DNA of 48,381 nt from an uncultured Collinsella sp. (GCA_958412345.1 CATYSO010000018.1:1-48381), one strand, 5' to 3'; counted from the first letter of the stretch, positions 30,741-41,062 are shown. Translations and numbers: made by a program. Notes: generated from the letters alone by a model not told the origin.

Positions 30741-31484
30741 ATGCAGACGGTCTATCGGGTATACGAGGGAGCGCGTGAGCCGCATCGGCTCGCCGTCGAG
30801 CGCACGGCCGAGGTGCTCGGTCGCGGCGGCTTGGCGCTGATCCCGACCGAGACGGTCTACGGTGTCGCCGTGGCGGTCAACGCCTTCTCGGATGCCGTCC
30901 CCCAAGATACAAGCGAATCCCTGCCGTGGCCGCGCGACCCGCAGGCCACCGTCAACGGCGCCGCGGTCCCCGCGCTCGGTACCGGTTATCGCCGTATCTT
31001 TACCCTCAAACAGCGCGAACTCACGCAAACCGTCGCCTGGCTGGTCGATGGGGCCGTGGCGCTCGACCGCTATGGCGTGGATATCCCTAATGAGGCCCGC
31101 GTGCTTGCCCGACGATGCTGGCCGGGCGCCCTGACCATTGTGGTCAAGGCAGCGCCCTGCGTGCCGACCTTTATGCGCGCCGCTGACGGCACCGTTGCTC
31201 TGCGCGCTTCGGCCTCGCCTGTGGTGCAATCGCTCATTCGTGCCTGCGGCAGTCCACTTGCCTGCACGAGCGCCAACACACACGGGGCGCCCTCGCCGGC
31301 AAGCTTTGCCGACGTTGAGGATCGCATCCTGGAGGGGGTCGATGTGGCCGTCGACGCAGGGGAGACCCCGTGCCGCGACGCCTCGACCATCGTTTCGTTT
31401 CAGCACGGCGGGCTCCAGATCCTGCGCCAAGGCGCACTTCCCGCATCCCAGATCGAACGGGTCCTGTCCGACCCGATGCAATAG
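30741..31484 (+). CDS. TsaC/Sua5/YrdC-family threonylcarbamoyl-AMP synthase
   Basis: This 247-residue protein makes threonylcarbamoyl-AMP for the t6A37 modification of tRNAs. The family start GGLALIPTETVYGVAVAVNAF and the late LACTSANTHGAPSPASF motif (SAN) are clear, and CWPGALTIVV matches the usual WPGPLT region. Between ETVYG and the KxR segment (IFTLKQRELTQTVAWLV) there are about 30 extra residues (FSDAVPQDTSESLPWPRDPQ), so the fold carries a surface insertion. The Lys-Arg pair looks shifted from the canonical KxRP. It is 13 bp upstream of glpK, so the two may be cotranscribed. Confidence 0.88.
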   Translation: MQTVYRVYEGAREPHRLAVERTAEVLGRGGLALIPTETVYGVAVAVNAFSDAVPQDTSESLPWPRDPQATVNGAAVPALGTGYRRIFTLKQRELTQTVAWLVDGAVALDRYGVDIPNEARVLARRCWPGALTIVVKAAPCVPTFMRAADGTVALRASASPVVQSLIRACGSPLACTSANTHGAPSPASFADVEDRILEGVDVAVDAGETPCRDASTIVSFQHGGLQILRQGALPASQIERVLSDPMQ

Positions 31485-31497
31485 AAAGGTGCAAGCG

Positions 31498-33039
31498 ATG
31501 TCATTGAATCTAGGTAGCCTGGGCATGGAAGATGCCTCGTTTGGCTTTGGCGGTTCCTACATCATGGCGCTCGACTGCGGCACCACCTCGGTACTCGCGA
31601 CCATTGTCGACGAGTACGGTTGCATCGTCGCCCAGGCGCGCCGCAGCGTCAAAACCAGTTTTCCACGTCCCGGTTGGGTAGAGCAGGACCCCATGGCGGT
31701 CCTCGCCAGCCAGATCGCGGTCATGATGGAGGTCCAGTTTAAGAGTGGCATCCATTCCGACCGCATCGCCGCCATCGGCATCTCCAACCAGCGCGAGACC
31801 ACGGTGGTCTGGGATCGCGTGAGCGGTCAGCCCATCTACAACGCCATCGTATGGCAGTGTCGTCGCACCGCGCCCCTGATCGACAAGCTGGTCGATCAGG
31901 GCGCAGAAGAGCTGGTGCGCTCCCGCACGGGGCTTACGCTCGATCCGTATTTCTCGGCCTCCAAAGTGCAGTGGATCCTCGATAACGTTGACGGTGCGCG
32001 CGAGAGCGCGGCGGCGGGCGACCTTATGTTTGGCACCATCGACACCTGGCTCATCTATAACCTTACCGGCGGCCAGGTCTTCGCTACCGACTACACCAAT
32101 GCCAGCCGCACGGCACTCTTCAATATCCATACCTTGGATTGGGACGACGACCTGCTGGCACTCTTCGACGTTCCGCGCTCCATGATGCCCGAGGTTCGCT
32201 GGAGTTCGGGCGACTACGGCCGCGTCGCGAGCGACATCATGACCAATATGCCGCCCATCATGGGCGTGGCGGGCGACCAGCAGGCGTCGCTGTTCGGCCA
32301 CTGCTGTTTCCGTCCCGGCCAGACCAAAAACACCTATGGCACGGGTTGCTTTATGCTCATGAACACCGGCGACGAGATCGTCGAATCCAAGAACGGCCTG
32401 GTCTCCACGATCGGTATCGCCGCGGACGGCAAGATCAGCTATGCGCTCGAGGGTTCTATCTTTGCCGCCGGCTCCACCATGAACTGGCTTCGTAACAACA
32501 TGGGCATCATCTCGAGCGTGAGCGAGTCGGCACAACTCGCCGCTTCGATTAACGACAACGAGGGCTGCTACTTCATTCCCGCCTTTGCGGGTTTGGGCGC
32601 TCCCTGGTGGGACCCGCATGCCCGCGGTATCGTGTGCGGTCTGACCGGCGCCTCGAGCCGTGCGACCATCGTGCGCGCCGCCTGCGAATCCATGGCATAT
32701 CAGAGCTACGACGTGCTGCGCGCCATGGAGCAGGACGTGGGGCTTTCGATCGAGCGCCTGTCTGTCGATGGCGGTGCCTCGCGCAACGAGTTCATCATGC
32801 AATTCCAGGCCGACCTGCTGGATATCCCCGTGCTGCAATGCGAGACGGTGGAGACCACGGCAATCGGTGCCGCGTACTTGGCGGGTCTTGCCGTCGGCTA
32901 TTGGGAAGACCTGGAAGAGCTGGAGCAAAATGCCCAGATCGTTAGGACCTTCCTTCCCCACATGTCCGCCGAGCGCCGCGAGCAAAACCTTGCGGGCTGG
33001 CGTGATGCGGTCAGGCGCTCGCTCAGTACCGCACAGTAG
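31498..33039 (+). CDS. glpK: Glycerol kinase
   Basis: This is a 513-residue ATP:glycerol 3-phosphotransferase. Family signatures are YIMALDCGTTSVLATIVDEYG, NQRETTVVWDR, the active-site region VAGDQQASLFGHCCF, and AFAGLGAPWWDP. It feeds glycerol into glycolysis through glycerol 3-phosphate. The N-terminal about 20 residues before the catalytic start (MSLNLGSLGMEDASFGFGGS) are longer than in most GlpK. The ATG at 31498 has AAAGGT upstream; an open frame extends further upstream but overlaps the TsaC gene and has no resemblance. No glpF or glpD gene is seen in the window, so the regulon context is incomplete. Confidence 0.94.
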   Translation: MSLNLGSLGMEDASFGFGGSYIMALDCGTTSVLATIVDEYGCIVAQARRSVKTSFPRPGWVEQDPMAVLASQIAVMMEVQFKSGIHSDRIAAIGISNQRETTVVWDRVSGQPIYNAIVWQCRRTAPLIDKLVDQGAEELVRSRTGLTLDPYFSASKVQWILDNVDGARESAAAGDLMFGTIDTWLIYNLTGGQVFATDYTNASRTALFNIHTLDWDDDLLALFDVPRSMMPEVRWSSGDYGRVASDIMTNMPPIMGVAGDQQASLFGHCCFRPGQTKNTYGTGCFMLMNTGDEIVESKNGLVSTIGIAADGKISYALEGSIFAAGSTMNWLRNNMGIISSVSESAQLAASINDNEGCYFIPAFAGLGAPWWDPHARGIVCGLTGASSRATIVRAACESMAYQSYDVLRAMEQDVGLSIERLSVDGGASRNEFIMQFQADLLDIPVLQCETVETTAIGAAYLAGLAVGYWEDLEELEQNAQIVRTFLPHMSAERREQNLAGWRDAVRRSLSTAQ

Positions 33040-33162
33040 GGCCGCGATGGGCTGCTCGATACAACAAACCGCTAAACTAATGCATGGCGTGCGGTGGCGA
33101 CATTGCTGCGCGCCTTGTCAGCAAGGCCGTTTTGCGGCCGCAACGAAAGGGGCAATCAACCC

Positions 33163-33810
33163 ATGACCGTCACCTACGATGCGTCCCGTGTGACGCTTGT
33201 CGATCACCCGCTCGTTCAGCACAAGCTGTCGATCCTGCGCGATAAAAACACCGGCACCAACCAGTTCCGCCAGCTCGTGCGCGAACTCGCGCTTTTTGAC
33301 GGCTACGAGGCCATGCGCGACCTGCCCATGGAAGACGTCGAGGTCGAGACCCCCATCACCACCGCCACGTTTAAGCAGCTTGCCGGCAAAAAGCTCGCCA
33401 TCGTGCCCATCCTGCGTGCGGGCCTTGGCATGGTCGACGGCATCCTCGACCTGGTACCCTCTGCCCGCGTGGGCCACATCGGCATGGAACGCGACGAGGT
33501 CACCCATGAGCCGCATGAGTATTACTGCAAGATGCCCAAGGACATCGACCAGCGCATCTGCCTGGTCGTCGATCCCATGCTCGCCACGGGCGGCTCGGCC
33601 GAGATGGCCATCAGCTACCTGCGCGAGCGCGGTGTCAAGGATATCCGCATGCTGTGCATCGTCGCTGCGCCCGAGGGCCTCAAATCGCTCACCGAGAAGG
33701 ATCCCGACGTGCACATTTACACCTGCGCTATCGACGACCATCTCAACGAGGCCGCCTACATCGTTCCCGGCCTGGGCGACGCCGGCGACCGCATCTACGG
33801 CACGCTCTAG
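33163..33810 (+). CDS. upp: Uracil phosphoribosyltransferase
   Basis: This 215-residue enzyme salvages uracil to UMP with PRPP. The PRPP-binding loop is VVDPMLATGGSAEMA, and the uracil-site region YIVPGLGDAGDRIYGT at the C-terminus is typical, as is VPILRAGLGMVDGIL near residue 85. Length is typical of bacterial UPRT (about 208). The ATG at 33163 has AAAGGGG about 11 bp upstream. A short hairpin (GGCCG-TTTTG-CGGCC) overlaps the leader just before the ribosome-binding site. It sits between glpK and the ATP synthase operon with no clear functional link. Confidence 0.95.
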   Translation: MTVTYDASRVTLVDHPLVQHKLSILRDKNTGTNQFRQLVRELALFDGYEAMRDLPMEDVEVETPITTATFKQLAGKKLAIVPILRAGLGMVDGILDLVPSARVGHIGMERDEVTHEPHEYYCKMPKDIDQRICLVVDPMLATGGSAEMAISYLRERGVKDIRMLCIVAAPEGLKSLTEKDPDVHIYTCAIDDHLNEAAYIVPGLGDAGDRIYGTL

Positions 33811-33852
33811 TCACTGAGCCTTGTCGGTCACGGCCGCAAATACGAAGAAATG

Positions 33853-33887
33853 GTGCGCGCGGGCGAGCAAAAGACGCCCACGCGCAC
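33853..33887 (+). terminator. GC-rich hairpin downstream of upp
   Basis: GTGCGCG-C-GGGCG and CGCCC-A-CGCGCAC form a 12-bp stem with one mismatch and a 9-nt AGCAAAAGA loop. There is no long T-run, so termination may be Rho-dependent. The gap 33811-34091 holds this hairpin and the atp promoter only. Confidence 0.5.
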
Positions 33888-34001
33888 TCCTGTTAACGGA
33901 CGTTTAGCCCTGAGGGGTTCGAGAAAAACGTATTACCTACCTGCGGGATAAAGAAGGTCTTAAGAAAACGTACAGCTGCGTATTAACCGATGCTTTTTCG
34001 G

Positions 34002-34029
34002 TTGTACTTTAGCGATTGGCTCGTACAAT
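34002..34029 (+). promoter_or_regulatory. Promoter of the ATP synthase operon
   Basis: TTGTAC (34002-34007) and TACAAT (34024-34029) are 16 bp apart, about 60 bp before the first gene of the operon. The surrounding DNA is AT-rich. Confidence 0.65.
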
Positions 34030-34091
34030 AGTCACCAATGTTTGGCGGGAACTGTTCTGGGAAGCGTTAAAGAAGGAAAGTGAGGACGCCA

Positions 34092-34403
34092 GTGTTTCAG
34101 ATAGCCGATCTGCTCGCTATCGTTGCAGGCGCCATCGCGGGCGCGGTCGCCTTTCTTCCCTTTGTTTTTACGCTCAAGCCGGTTCTTGACGATAAGCAGA
34201 ATGCGGACATGCTCAAGGGCATGGTGAGTCTCGCGGTCTCGGCGATCGCGTTGCTTGTCTTTACCTTGGTTGTGTTTGTGTTGTTCGGAGAGGCATTTCG
34301 CATGTTCCTCCTGGGCGAGGCGATCGGCTTCGTGGCCTTTATGGCCGCCTGCGCGGTTCGCGTCGCCAAGGCGCTGCGAGATCCTCATGAGGTCGAAAGG
34401 TAA
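34092..34403 (+). CDS. AtpI-like small membrane protein at head of the atp operon
   Basis: This 103-residue protein has three hydrophobic segments (about 4-28, 42-66 and 68-92) and a basic C-terminus. I do not see a strong AtpI motif, but it occupies the usual AtpI position directly before atpB, where such proteins help ATP synthase assembly. The start is uncertain: GTG at 34092 has GAGG 6 bp upstream, while the frame extends to a GTG at 34080. It ends 3 bp before the atpB start. Confidence 0.7.
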   Translation: MFQIADLLAIVAGAIAGAVAFLPFVFTLKPVLDDKQNADMLKGMVSLAVSAIALLVFTLVVFVLFGEAFRMFLLGEAIGFVAFMAACAVRVAKALRDPHEVER

Positions 34404-34406
34404 GTC

Positions 34407-35210
34407 GTGGAAATTTTTGAAAAGCTGCCTGATGAGATTAATCATCTGGTCAGCGAGTTCAGCTCCACCCCTGTCGTGGGCGATCTGAGCTGCGGCATCA
34501 CGCAGTACTCGTTTTGGCTGATCGTCTCCACGATCGTGCTCCTGATCGTCCTGGCCGTGTTCAAGAAGAAGCAGACCCTGGTTCCCAAGGGCTTCTTCGT
34601 CAACGGTTTCGAGTACATCATCGAGTACGTCGAGAACGATATCGGCAAGGGTGTCGTGGGTGAGAACTGGAAGAAGCACTTCCCGTTCCTGTGCTCGCTT
34701 TTCCTGTTCATCCTGATCAATAACATGATCGGCCTGATCCCGGGAATGAAGCCCGGCACCGGCGCAATCGGCTCCACCGCCGCACTCGCCATCTTCGCCT
34801 TCGTGTACTTCATCTACTACGGATGCAAGGCTCACGGCGTGATCGGCTACATCAAGAGCCTCGCCCCGCAGGGCGTGAGCTTCCCGATGAACGTGCTCGT
34901 GTGGGTCGTCGAGCTTTTCTCGACCTTCCTGCGCCTCATCACGCTCGCCGTCCGTCTGTTCTGCAACATGTTCGCAGGACACGTGGTCATGGGCTCGTTC
35001 GCCATCATGGCGAGCATGTTCATGCAGCCGCTGCTTCAGCAGGTTTCCGCGGCCCACGCCGTCGGCGCCCTGCCTTCGCTTGCCTGGCTTGCCATCCTCA
35101 TCCTGATCTATGCGATCGAGCTTGTGGTCGGCGCCATCCAGGCTTACGTCTTCACGGTCCTTACCGCCGTGTATGTCTCCGAGGCAGAGGAGGTCGCGGA
35201 GGAGGAGTAG
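34407..35210 (+). CDS. atpB: F1Fo ATP synthase subunit a
   Basis: This 267-residue membrane subunit forms the stator half-channels for protons against the c-ring. The essential arginine is in LRLITLAVRLFCNMFAGH, and the upstream NNMIGLIPG region and the C-terminal ILIYAIELVVGAIQAYVFTVL are the conserved blocks. GTG at 34407 has AAAGG 6 bp upstream. The next gene, atpE, begins 123 bp later, a longer gap than elsewhere in the operon. Confidence 0.95.
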   Translation: MEIFEKLPDEINHLVSEFSSTPVVGDLSCGITQYSFWLIVSTIVLLIVLAVFKKKQTLVPKGFFVNGFEYIIEYVENDIGKGVVGENWKKHFPFLCSLFLFILINNMIGLIPGMKPGTGAIGSTAALAIFAFVYFIYYGCKAHGVIGYIKSLAPQGVSFPMNVLVWVVELFSTFLRLITLAVRLFCNMFAGHVVMGSFAIMASMFMQPLLQQVSAAHAVGALPSLAWLAILILIYAIELVVGAIQAYVFTVLTAVYVSEAEEVAEEE

Positions 35211-35333
35211 CCTTCCGCTCGCGCCTTAAAGGTAAGCAATTCGTTAAACCGCCGGTGCCCGTACCCATGGAGCCCGGCAGTTATAAAAAGGTTATCCTGC
35301 GTGAAATAAGACACGCACGACAAAGGAGGAATC
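35211..35333 (+). promoter_or_regulatory. Long leader between atpB and atpE
   Basis: A 123-bp gap precedes atpE with an internal hairpin-capable stretch (CCGG near 35263 with CCGG near 35278) and a strong AAAGGAGG right before the atpE GTG. The c subunit is needed at a higher number than a, b or F1 subunits, and other bacteria raise its translation from such a leader; this function is inferred. Confidence 0.4.
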
Positions 35334-35528
35334 GTGGGAGTTATCGGTTACGGTCTCGGTGTTATCGGCGCTGGTCTTGCTATCGGCCTGTCTGCTCTGG
35401 GTGCTACGGGTGCTATGGCCCGTCAGCCTGAGGTCCAGGGCCGCGTGTTCACCGTCTTCATCATGGGCTCCGCCTTCGGCGAGGCTCTGGCTCTGATCGG
35501 CTTCGTTGTCGCGCTGATCGTTAAATAG
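35334..35528 (+). CDS. atpE: F1Fo ATP synthase subunit c
   Basis: This 64-residue hairpin of two membrane helices forms the rotor ring. The proton-carrying glutamate is in GSAFGEALALIGFVVALIV, in the second helix, and the polar loop is RQPEVQGR. The lack of the Na+-site Ser/Thr next to the Glu (Ala here) argues for a proton-coupled ring. Glycine-rich helix 1 is GYGLGVIGAGLAIGLSALGATGA. The GTG start has AAGGAGG 4 bp upstream. The protein is shorter than many c subunits (70-80 residues). Confidence 0.95.
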   Translation: MGVIGYGLGVIGAGLAIGLSALGATGAMARQPEVQGRVFTVFIMGSAFGEALALIGFVVALIVK

Positions 35529-35543
35529 CACGGAGCGTCAAGT

Positions 35544-36146
35544 ATGAATCTTTCATCCCAGAAGAGCGCGATCGCACTCTCCGCGTCCGCGGCCGCGCTG
35601 CTCATGCCGGTTTCCGCGTTCGCTGAGGACGGCGCTGCCGGTGCGGACATCCTCATCCCTAAGATGGCGGAGTTCATCCCGGCGCTTATCGCCTTCCTGA
35701 TTATCTGGATCGTGCTGGCCAAGGTCGCCCTGCCGGGCATCATCAAAACCATGGAGGAGCGCGGCAAGAAGATCGAGGAGAGCCTCGACGAGGCCGAGAA
35801 GACCAAGCAGGAGGCTATCGCCAAGCGCGCTGAGTCCGACTCGATCGTCACCGACGCCCGTCGTCAGGCTGCCGACATCGTTCTCGAGGCCCGTAAGGAC
35901 GCCGAGTCCGAGCGCGCCCGTATCATCGAGGCTGCTCACAAGGAGGCCGAGGAGATCATCGCCAAGGCCCATACGACCGTCGAGGACGAGCGCAAGTCCA
36001 TTTACGCCGGTGCCGCGAGCTCCATCGCCGACCTGTCCGTTGCCGTCGCCACCAAGATCGTGGGCGAGGCACTCGAGGACGATGCCGAGCAGAAGAAGCT
36101 CATCGAGCGCTACATCCAGGAAGCAGGTAGCCTGAATGCCGACTAG
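35544..36146 (+). CDS. atpF: F1Fo ATP synthase subunit b
   Basis: This 200-residue peripheral stalk subunit has a membrane helix (FIPALIAFLIIWIVLAKVALPGI, about 45-67) and a long charged coiled coil (about 70-190). Unusually, residues 1-27 (MNLSSQKSAIALSASAAALLMPVSAFAED) look like a cleavable signal peptide ending in AFA, so the b subunit may have an extra N-terminal region or an export-type start. The ATG at 35544 has GGAG 8 bp upstream. It overlaps atpH by 11 bp. Confidence 0.93.
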   Translation: MNLSSQKSAIALSASAAALLMPVSAFAEDGAAGADILIPKMAEFIPALIAFLIIWIVLAKVALPGIIKTMEERGKKIEESLDEAEKTKQEAIAKRAESDSIVTDARRQAADIVLEARKDAESERARIIEAAHKEAEEIIAKAHTTVEDERKSIYAGAASSIADLSVAVATKIVGEALEDDAEQKKLIERYIQEAGSLNAD

Positions 36147-36612
36147 CCGCTATCAGGACAAGGTGCTCGAGACCTACGCGCGCTCCCTTCTGGAAGCCGC
36201 TAAGGCCGAGAACCATGTGTTCGAGGACCTCGAGATGATCGAGCGCTTGGCTTCTGCCAGCCCCGAGATCATCGCCGTGCTCGACACCATGTCCAAGCGC
36301 GACCAGCTCGACCTTCTTCCCAAGGTGGCAGCTGCCTTTAAGTATGTTGCCGAGGAAGACGAGGATGTAGTGGGCGTGACCGTCACCACGGCGATCCCGC
36401 TCGACGACGAGCTGCGTCAAACCATCACTAAGAAATGCGAGCAGGACTTCGGCCGCAAGGTATTCCTTATCGAGCGGGTCGACCCGTCTATCGTGGGCGG
36501 CCTGGTACTCGAGGCCCGCGGCGAGCGTCGTGACATTTCCGTCAAGACGCAGCTGCGCATCGCGCAGGAGACCCTCGCAAACTCTGCTAATTCGTACGGA
36601 GGTGAAGCCTAA
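36136..36612 (+). CDS. atpH: F1Fo ATP synthase subunit delta
   Basis: This 158-residue subunit joins the peripheral stalk to F1 (OSCP in mitochondria). The C-terminal family pattern GGLVLEARGERRDISVKTQLRIAQE is clear. The N-terminal helical domain (RYQDKVLETYARSLLEAAKAEN) is shorter than in many delta subunits of about 175-180 residues. The ATG at 36136 overlaps atpF by 11 bp and its stop overlaps the atpA ATG by 1 bp. Confidence 0.93.
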   Translation: MPTSRYQDKVLETYARSLLEAAKAENHVFEDLEMIERLASASPEIIAVLDTMSKRDQLDLLPKVAAAFKYVAEEDEDVVGVTVTTAIPLDDELRQTITKKCEQDFGRKVFLIERVDPSIVGGLVLEARGERRDISVKTQLRIAQETLANSANSYGGEA

Positions 36613-38210
36613 TGTCCGAAACCCTCAATGCCCAGGATATCGCCAAGAAACTGCAGGAGCAGCTCACGAGCCTCTCCGCGACGGTCGATACGCATGAGGT
36701 TTCAACGGTCGACGAGGTAGGCGACGGCATCGCGCGCGTCTCCGGCCTCAAGAGCGCCATGGCAGGCGAGCTTCTGGAGTTCAAGAGCTCCGATACCGGT
36801 GAGACCGTCTTCGGCCTCGCCCAGAACCTTGACCGCGACGAGGTCGGCGCCGTTCTGTTCGGTGCCGTCGACTCCATCAAGGAAGGCGACGAGTGCCGCA
36901 CCACTGGCCGCATTATGGATATCCCCGTGAGCCGTGCCATGCTCGGCCGCGTCGTCAATCCGCTCGGCCAGCCCATCGACGGTTTGGGCGACATTGTCGC
37001 CACGCACCGTCGTCCCATCGAGTTCAAGGCCCCCGGCGTTATCGACCGTACCCCGGTGTGCGAGCCGGTTCAGACCGGCCTGTTGGCTATCGACTCCATG
37101 GTGCCTATCGGCCGCGGCCAGCGCGAGCTTATCATCGGCGACCGTAAGACCGGTAAAACCGCCATTGCCATCGACGCTATCCTCAACCAGCGTGGCAAGG
37201 GCATGGTCTGCATCTATGTCGCCATCGGCCAGAAGGCCTCCACGGTTGCCAACATCCGCGAGACCCTCGCTCAGCACGGTGCGCTCGACTACACCATCAT
37301 CGTTTCGGCCACCGCTGCCGATTCTGCCCCTATGCAGTACATCGCGCCTATGGCCGGTGCCGCTATCGGCGAGTTCTTCATGTACAACGGCGAGGACGGC
37401 AAGCCCGCCAGCGAGACCAACCCCGGCGGTCACGTGCTCGTCATCTACGATGACCTGTCCAAGCAGGCCGTGGCATACCGTCAGATGTCGCTGACGCTGC
37501 ATCGTCCGCCCGGACGCGAGGCCTATCCTGGCGACATCTTCTACCTGCACTCTCGTCTGCTCGAGCGTGCTGTCAAGATGTCCAAGAAGAACGGCTACGG
37601 CTCTATGACGGCACTGCCGATCATCGAGACCCAGGACGGCGACGTCTCGGCCTACATTCCGACCAACGTCATTTCCATTACCGATGGTCAGATCTACCTG
37701 CAGTCCGAGCTCTTCTTCCAGGGCCAACGCCCGGCAGTCGACGTGGGCATCTCCGTGTCCCGCGTCGGTGGCGACGCTCAGACCAAGGCTATGAAGCAGG
37801 TTGCCGGCAACCTTCGCCTGGACCTCGCTTCGTACCAGGAGCTCGCTGGCTTTACGCAGTTCGGCTCCGACCTCGACGAGGCTACTCAGAAGCAGCTGAC
37901 CCATGGTGCTCGCATGACCGAGCTCCTGAAGCAGCCGCGTTACAAGCCGTTTGAGGTTGGCGAGCAGATCGTTACGCTGTTCGCTGGCAACGAGGGCTTC
38001 CTGGATGACCTGGAGATCGCCGACGTGCTGCCCTTCCGTGCCGAGCTCATCGAGTACATGGACAATGGCTTTGGTTCGCTGCTCGACAAGGTTCGCGCCA
38101 AGAAGATCGATGATGACACCAAGGCTGAGCTCTTGCGCGTCATCGGCGACTTCAAACAGCAGTTCATGGCCAAGCACCATTCGGATGTTTCTGGATCAGA
38201 GGAGAACTAA
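36612..38210 (+). CDS. atpA: F1Fo ATP synthase subunit alpha
   Basis: This 532-residue non-catalytic nucleotide-binding subunit has the Walker A GDRKTGKTA (about residue 170), and the alpha/beta family signature in the region of VISITDGQIYLQSELF and PAVDVGISVSRVGG. The C-terminal domain is the usual helical bundle. It starts in the TAATG junction with atpH. A slightly long N- and C-terminus (about 20 extra residues) is seen compared with E. coli. Confidence 0.97.
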   Translation: MSETLNAQDIAKKLQEQLTSLSATVDTHEVSTVDEVGDGIARVSGLKSAMAGELLEFKSSDTGETVFGLAQNLDRDEVGAVLFGAVDSIKEGDECRTTGRIMDIPVSRAMLGRVVNPLGQPIDGLGDIVATHRRPIEFKAPGVIDRTPVCEPVQTGLLAIDSMVPIGRGQRELIIGDRKTGKTAIAIDAILNQRGKGMVCIYVAIGQKASTVANIRETLAQHGALDYTIIVSATAADSAPMQYIAPMAGAAIGEFFMYNGEDGKPASETNPGGHVLVIYDDLSKQAVAYRQMSLTLHRPPGREAYPGDIFYLHSRLLERAVKMSKKNGYGSMTALPIIETQDGDVSAYIPTNVISITDGQIYLQSELFFQGQRPAVDVGISVSRVGGDAQTKAMKQVAGNLRLDLASYQELAGFTQFGSDLDEATQKQLTHGARMTELLKQPRYKPFEVGEQIVTLFAGNEGFLDDLEIADVLPFRAELIEYMDNGFGSLLDKVRAKKIDDDTKAELLRVIGDFKQQFMAKHHSDVSGSEEN

Positions 38211-38215
38211 GCCCC

Positions 38216-39123
38216 ATGGCCAACCTTCGCGACATTAAGAAGCGAATCTCCTCGGTTACCACGACCAAGCAGATCACGCGCACGATGGAGATGGTCTCTA
38301 CGGCCAAGATCCGTCGTGCCCTCGATCGCTCCAAGCAGGCCGAGCCCTATAAGGAGGCGCTGACCGACGTCATGTTGACGGTCGCCGGCGACGCCTCCTG
38401 TTCGGGCACCGATCCCATGCTGCAGAAGCATGAGAGCGTCAAGCATGGCCTGATTGTCGTTATTGCCTCGGACCGCGGCCTTGCCGGCGGTTTCAATACG
38501 ACGGTGGAGCGCACGGCCGAAAAGCTCGCCGCTTCTTGGGCGAACGACGGCATCGAGTGCGAGATCATCGCGTGCGGGCGTAAGCCGGCCACGTATTTCC
38601 GTGACCGCGCAAACGTTGTCATGCACTTTGAGGGCAACTCCTCTGAGCCCGATTTCAATCAGGCCCGCATGATCTCCTCTCATATCTGCGATGCGTATCG
38701 TGCCGGTGAGCTTGACCGTGTCGAGCTTGTCTACCACCACGCCAAGAACCGCGTGGATCAGGAGCTTCGCGTCGAGCATCTGTTGCCGCTCGACCCCGAG
38801 ATGATCGCTATGGCCCACGGTCCGCGTAAGAACGAGACCGACGCCCCTAAGCGCATCTCGTCCACGTTCGAGTTCGTGCCCTCTCCCGAGCATGTTCTCG
38901 GCAAGCTTGTGCCGTCTTATATCCTGACGGTCATCTACCAGGCCCTGATCGATTCGGCGGCTGCCGAGCAGGGTGCACGCCGCAAGGCCATGCACTCCGC
39001 GACGGAAAACGCCACCGCGATCATCTCGACCCTTACCCGCACGTATAGTCGCGTGCGCCAGGCTTCGATCACGACCGAGATTAACGAGATCGTCGGCGGA
39101 GCCTCAGCATTGGAGGAACAGTA

Positions 39124-39124
<1 letters not shown>
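38216..39124 (+). CDS. atpG: F1Fo ATP synthase subunit gamma
   Basis: This 302-residue rotor shaft has the conserved N-terminal helix RDIKKRISSVTTTKQITRTMEMVSTAKIRRA and C-terminal helix YQALIDSAAAEQGARRKAMHSATENA, which enter the alpha/beta ring. The Rossmann-like middle, with VVIASDRGLAGGFN, is normal. It starts 5 bp after atpA, and its stop overlaps the atpD ATG by 1 bp. Confidence 0.96.
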
Positions 39125-40578
<1,454 letters not shown>

Positions 40579-40581
40579 GTT

Positions 40582-40974
40582 ATGCGTATCCGCATCGTGT
40601 GCCCCGTGAGCTGCGCCTATGAGGGCGACGCTGCGTTTGTGTCGATTCCGTCCACGGATGGCGAGTTTGGCGTCCTGCCTGCTCACTCCAGCGAGATCTG
40701 CACGATCGACCGCGGTTACGTTCGCGTTTCCGATAAGGCCATGGGCACTGTCGACCACACGTTTGCCGTGGCCGGCGGCTATGCCCAGGTTGCGGACGAT
40801 GTCGTGACCGTTCTCGCCGAGCGCGCTTGCGATTTGGCGACCGTCGATGCCGACAAGCTTAAAGCTGATATTCAAGGTTTTGAAGAGAAGCTGGGTAATT
40901 TGTCGGAGGATGATGCACGCCGCGCCTACCTCTATAATGAAATCGCATGGTGTAAGCTCAAGCTTGCCCAATAG
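40582..40974 (+). CDS. atpC: F1Fo ATP synthase subunit epsilon
   Basis: This 130-residue rotor subunit has the N-terminal beta-barrel (IRIVCPVSCAYEGDAAFVSIPSTDGEFGVLPAH, then FAVAGGYAQVADDVVTVLAERACDL) and a C-terminal helical hairpin. The ATG is 3 bp after atpD. A strong terminator follows it, closing the operon. Confidence 0.95.
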   Translation: MRIRIVCPVSCAYEGDAAFVSIPSTDGEFGVLPAHSSEICTIDRGYVRVSDKAMGTVDHTFAVAGGYAQVADDVVTVLAERACDLATVDADKLKADIQGFEEKLGNLSEDDARRAYLYNEIAWCKLKLAQ

Positions 40975-41010
40975 TCAAACGATTTAGCGTTCGACCATTT
41001 GCGAACACAT

Positions 41011-41049
41011 CATGCCCGGGATGGCCCAGCCACCCCGGGCATGCTTTTT
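41011..41049 (+). terminator. Rho-independent terminator of the atp operon
   Basis: CATGCCCGGG (41011-41020) and CCCGGGCATG (41034-41043) form a 10-bp stem followed by CTTTTTG. It separates atpC from murA, so murA needs its own promoter or readthrough. Confidence 0.85.
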
Positions 41050-41062
41050 GAAAGGGTAGACC

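Noticed and set aside
31138..31497. Upstream extension of glpK by 120 codons
   Set aside because: It overlaps the TsaC/Sua5 gene and has no resemblance to glycerol kinase; the ATG at 31498 has its own ribosome binding site.
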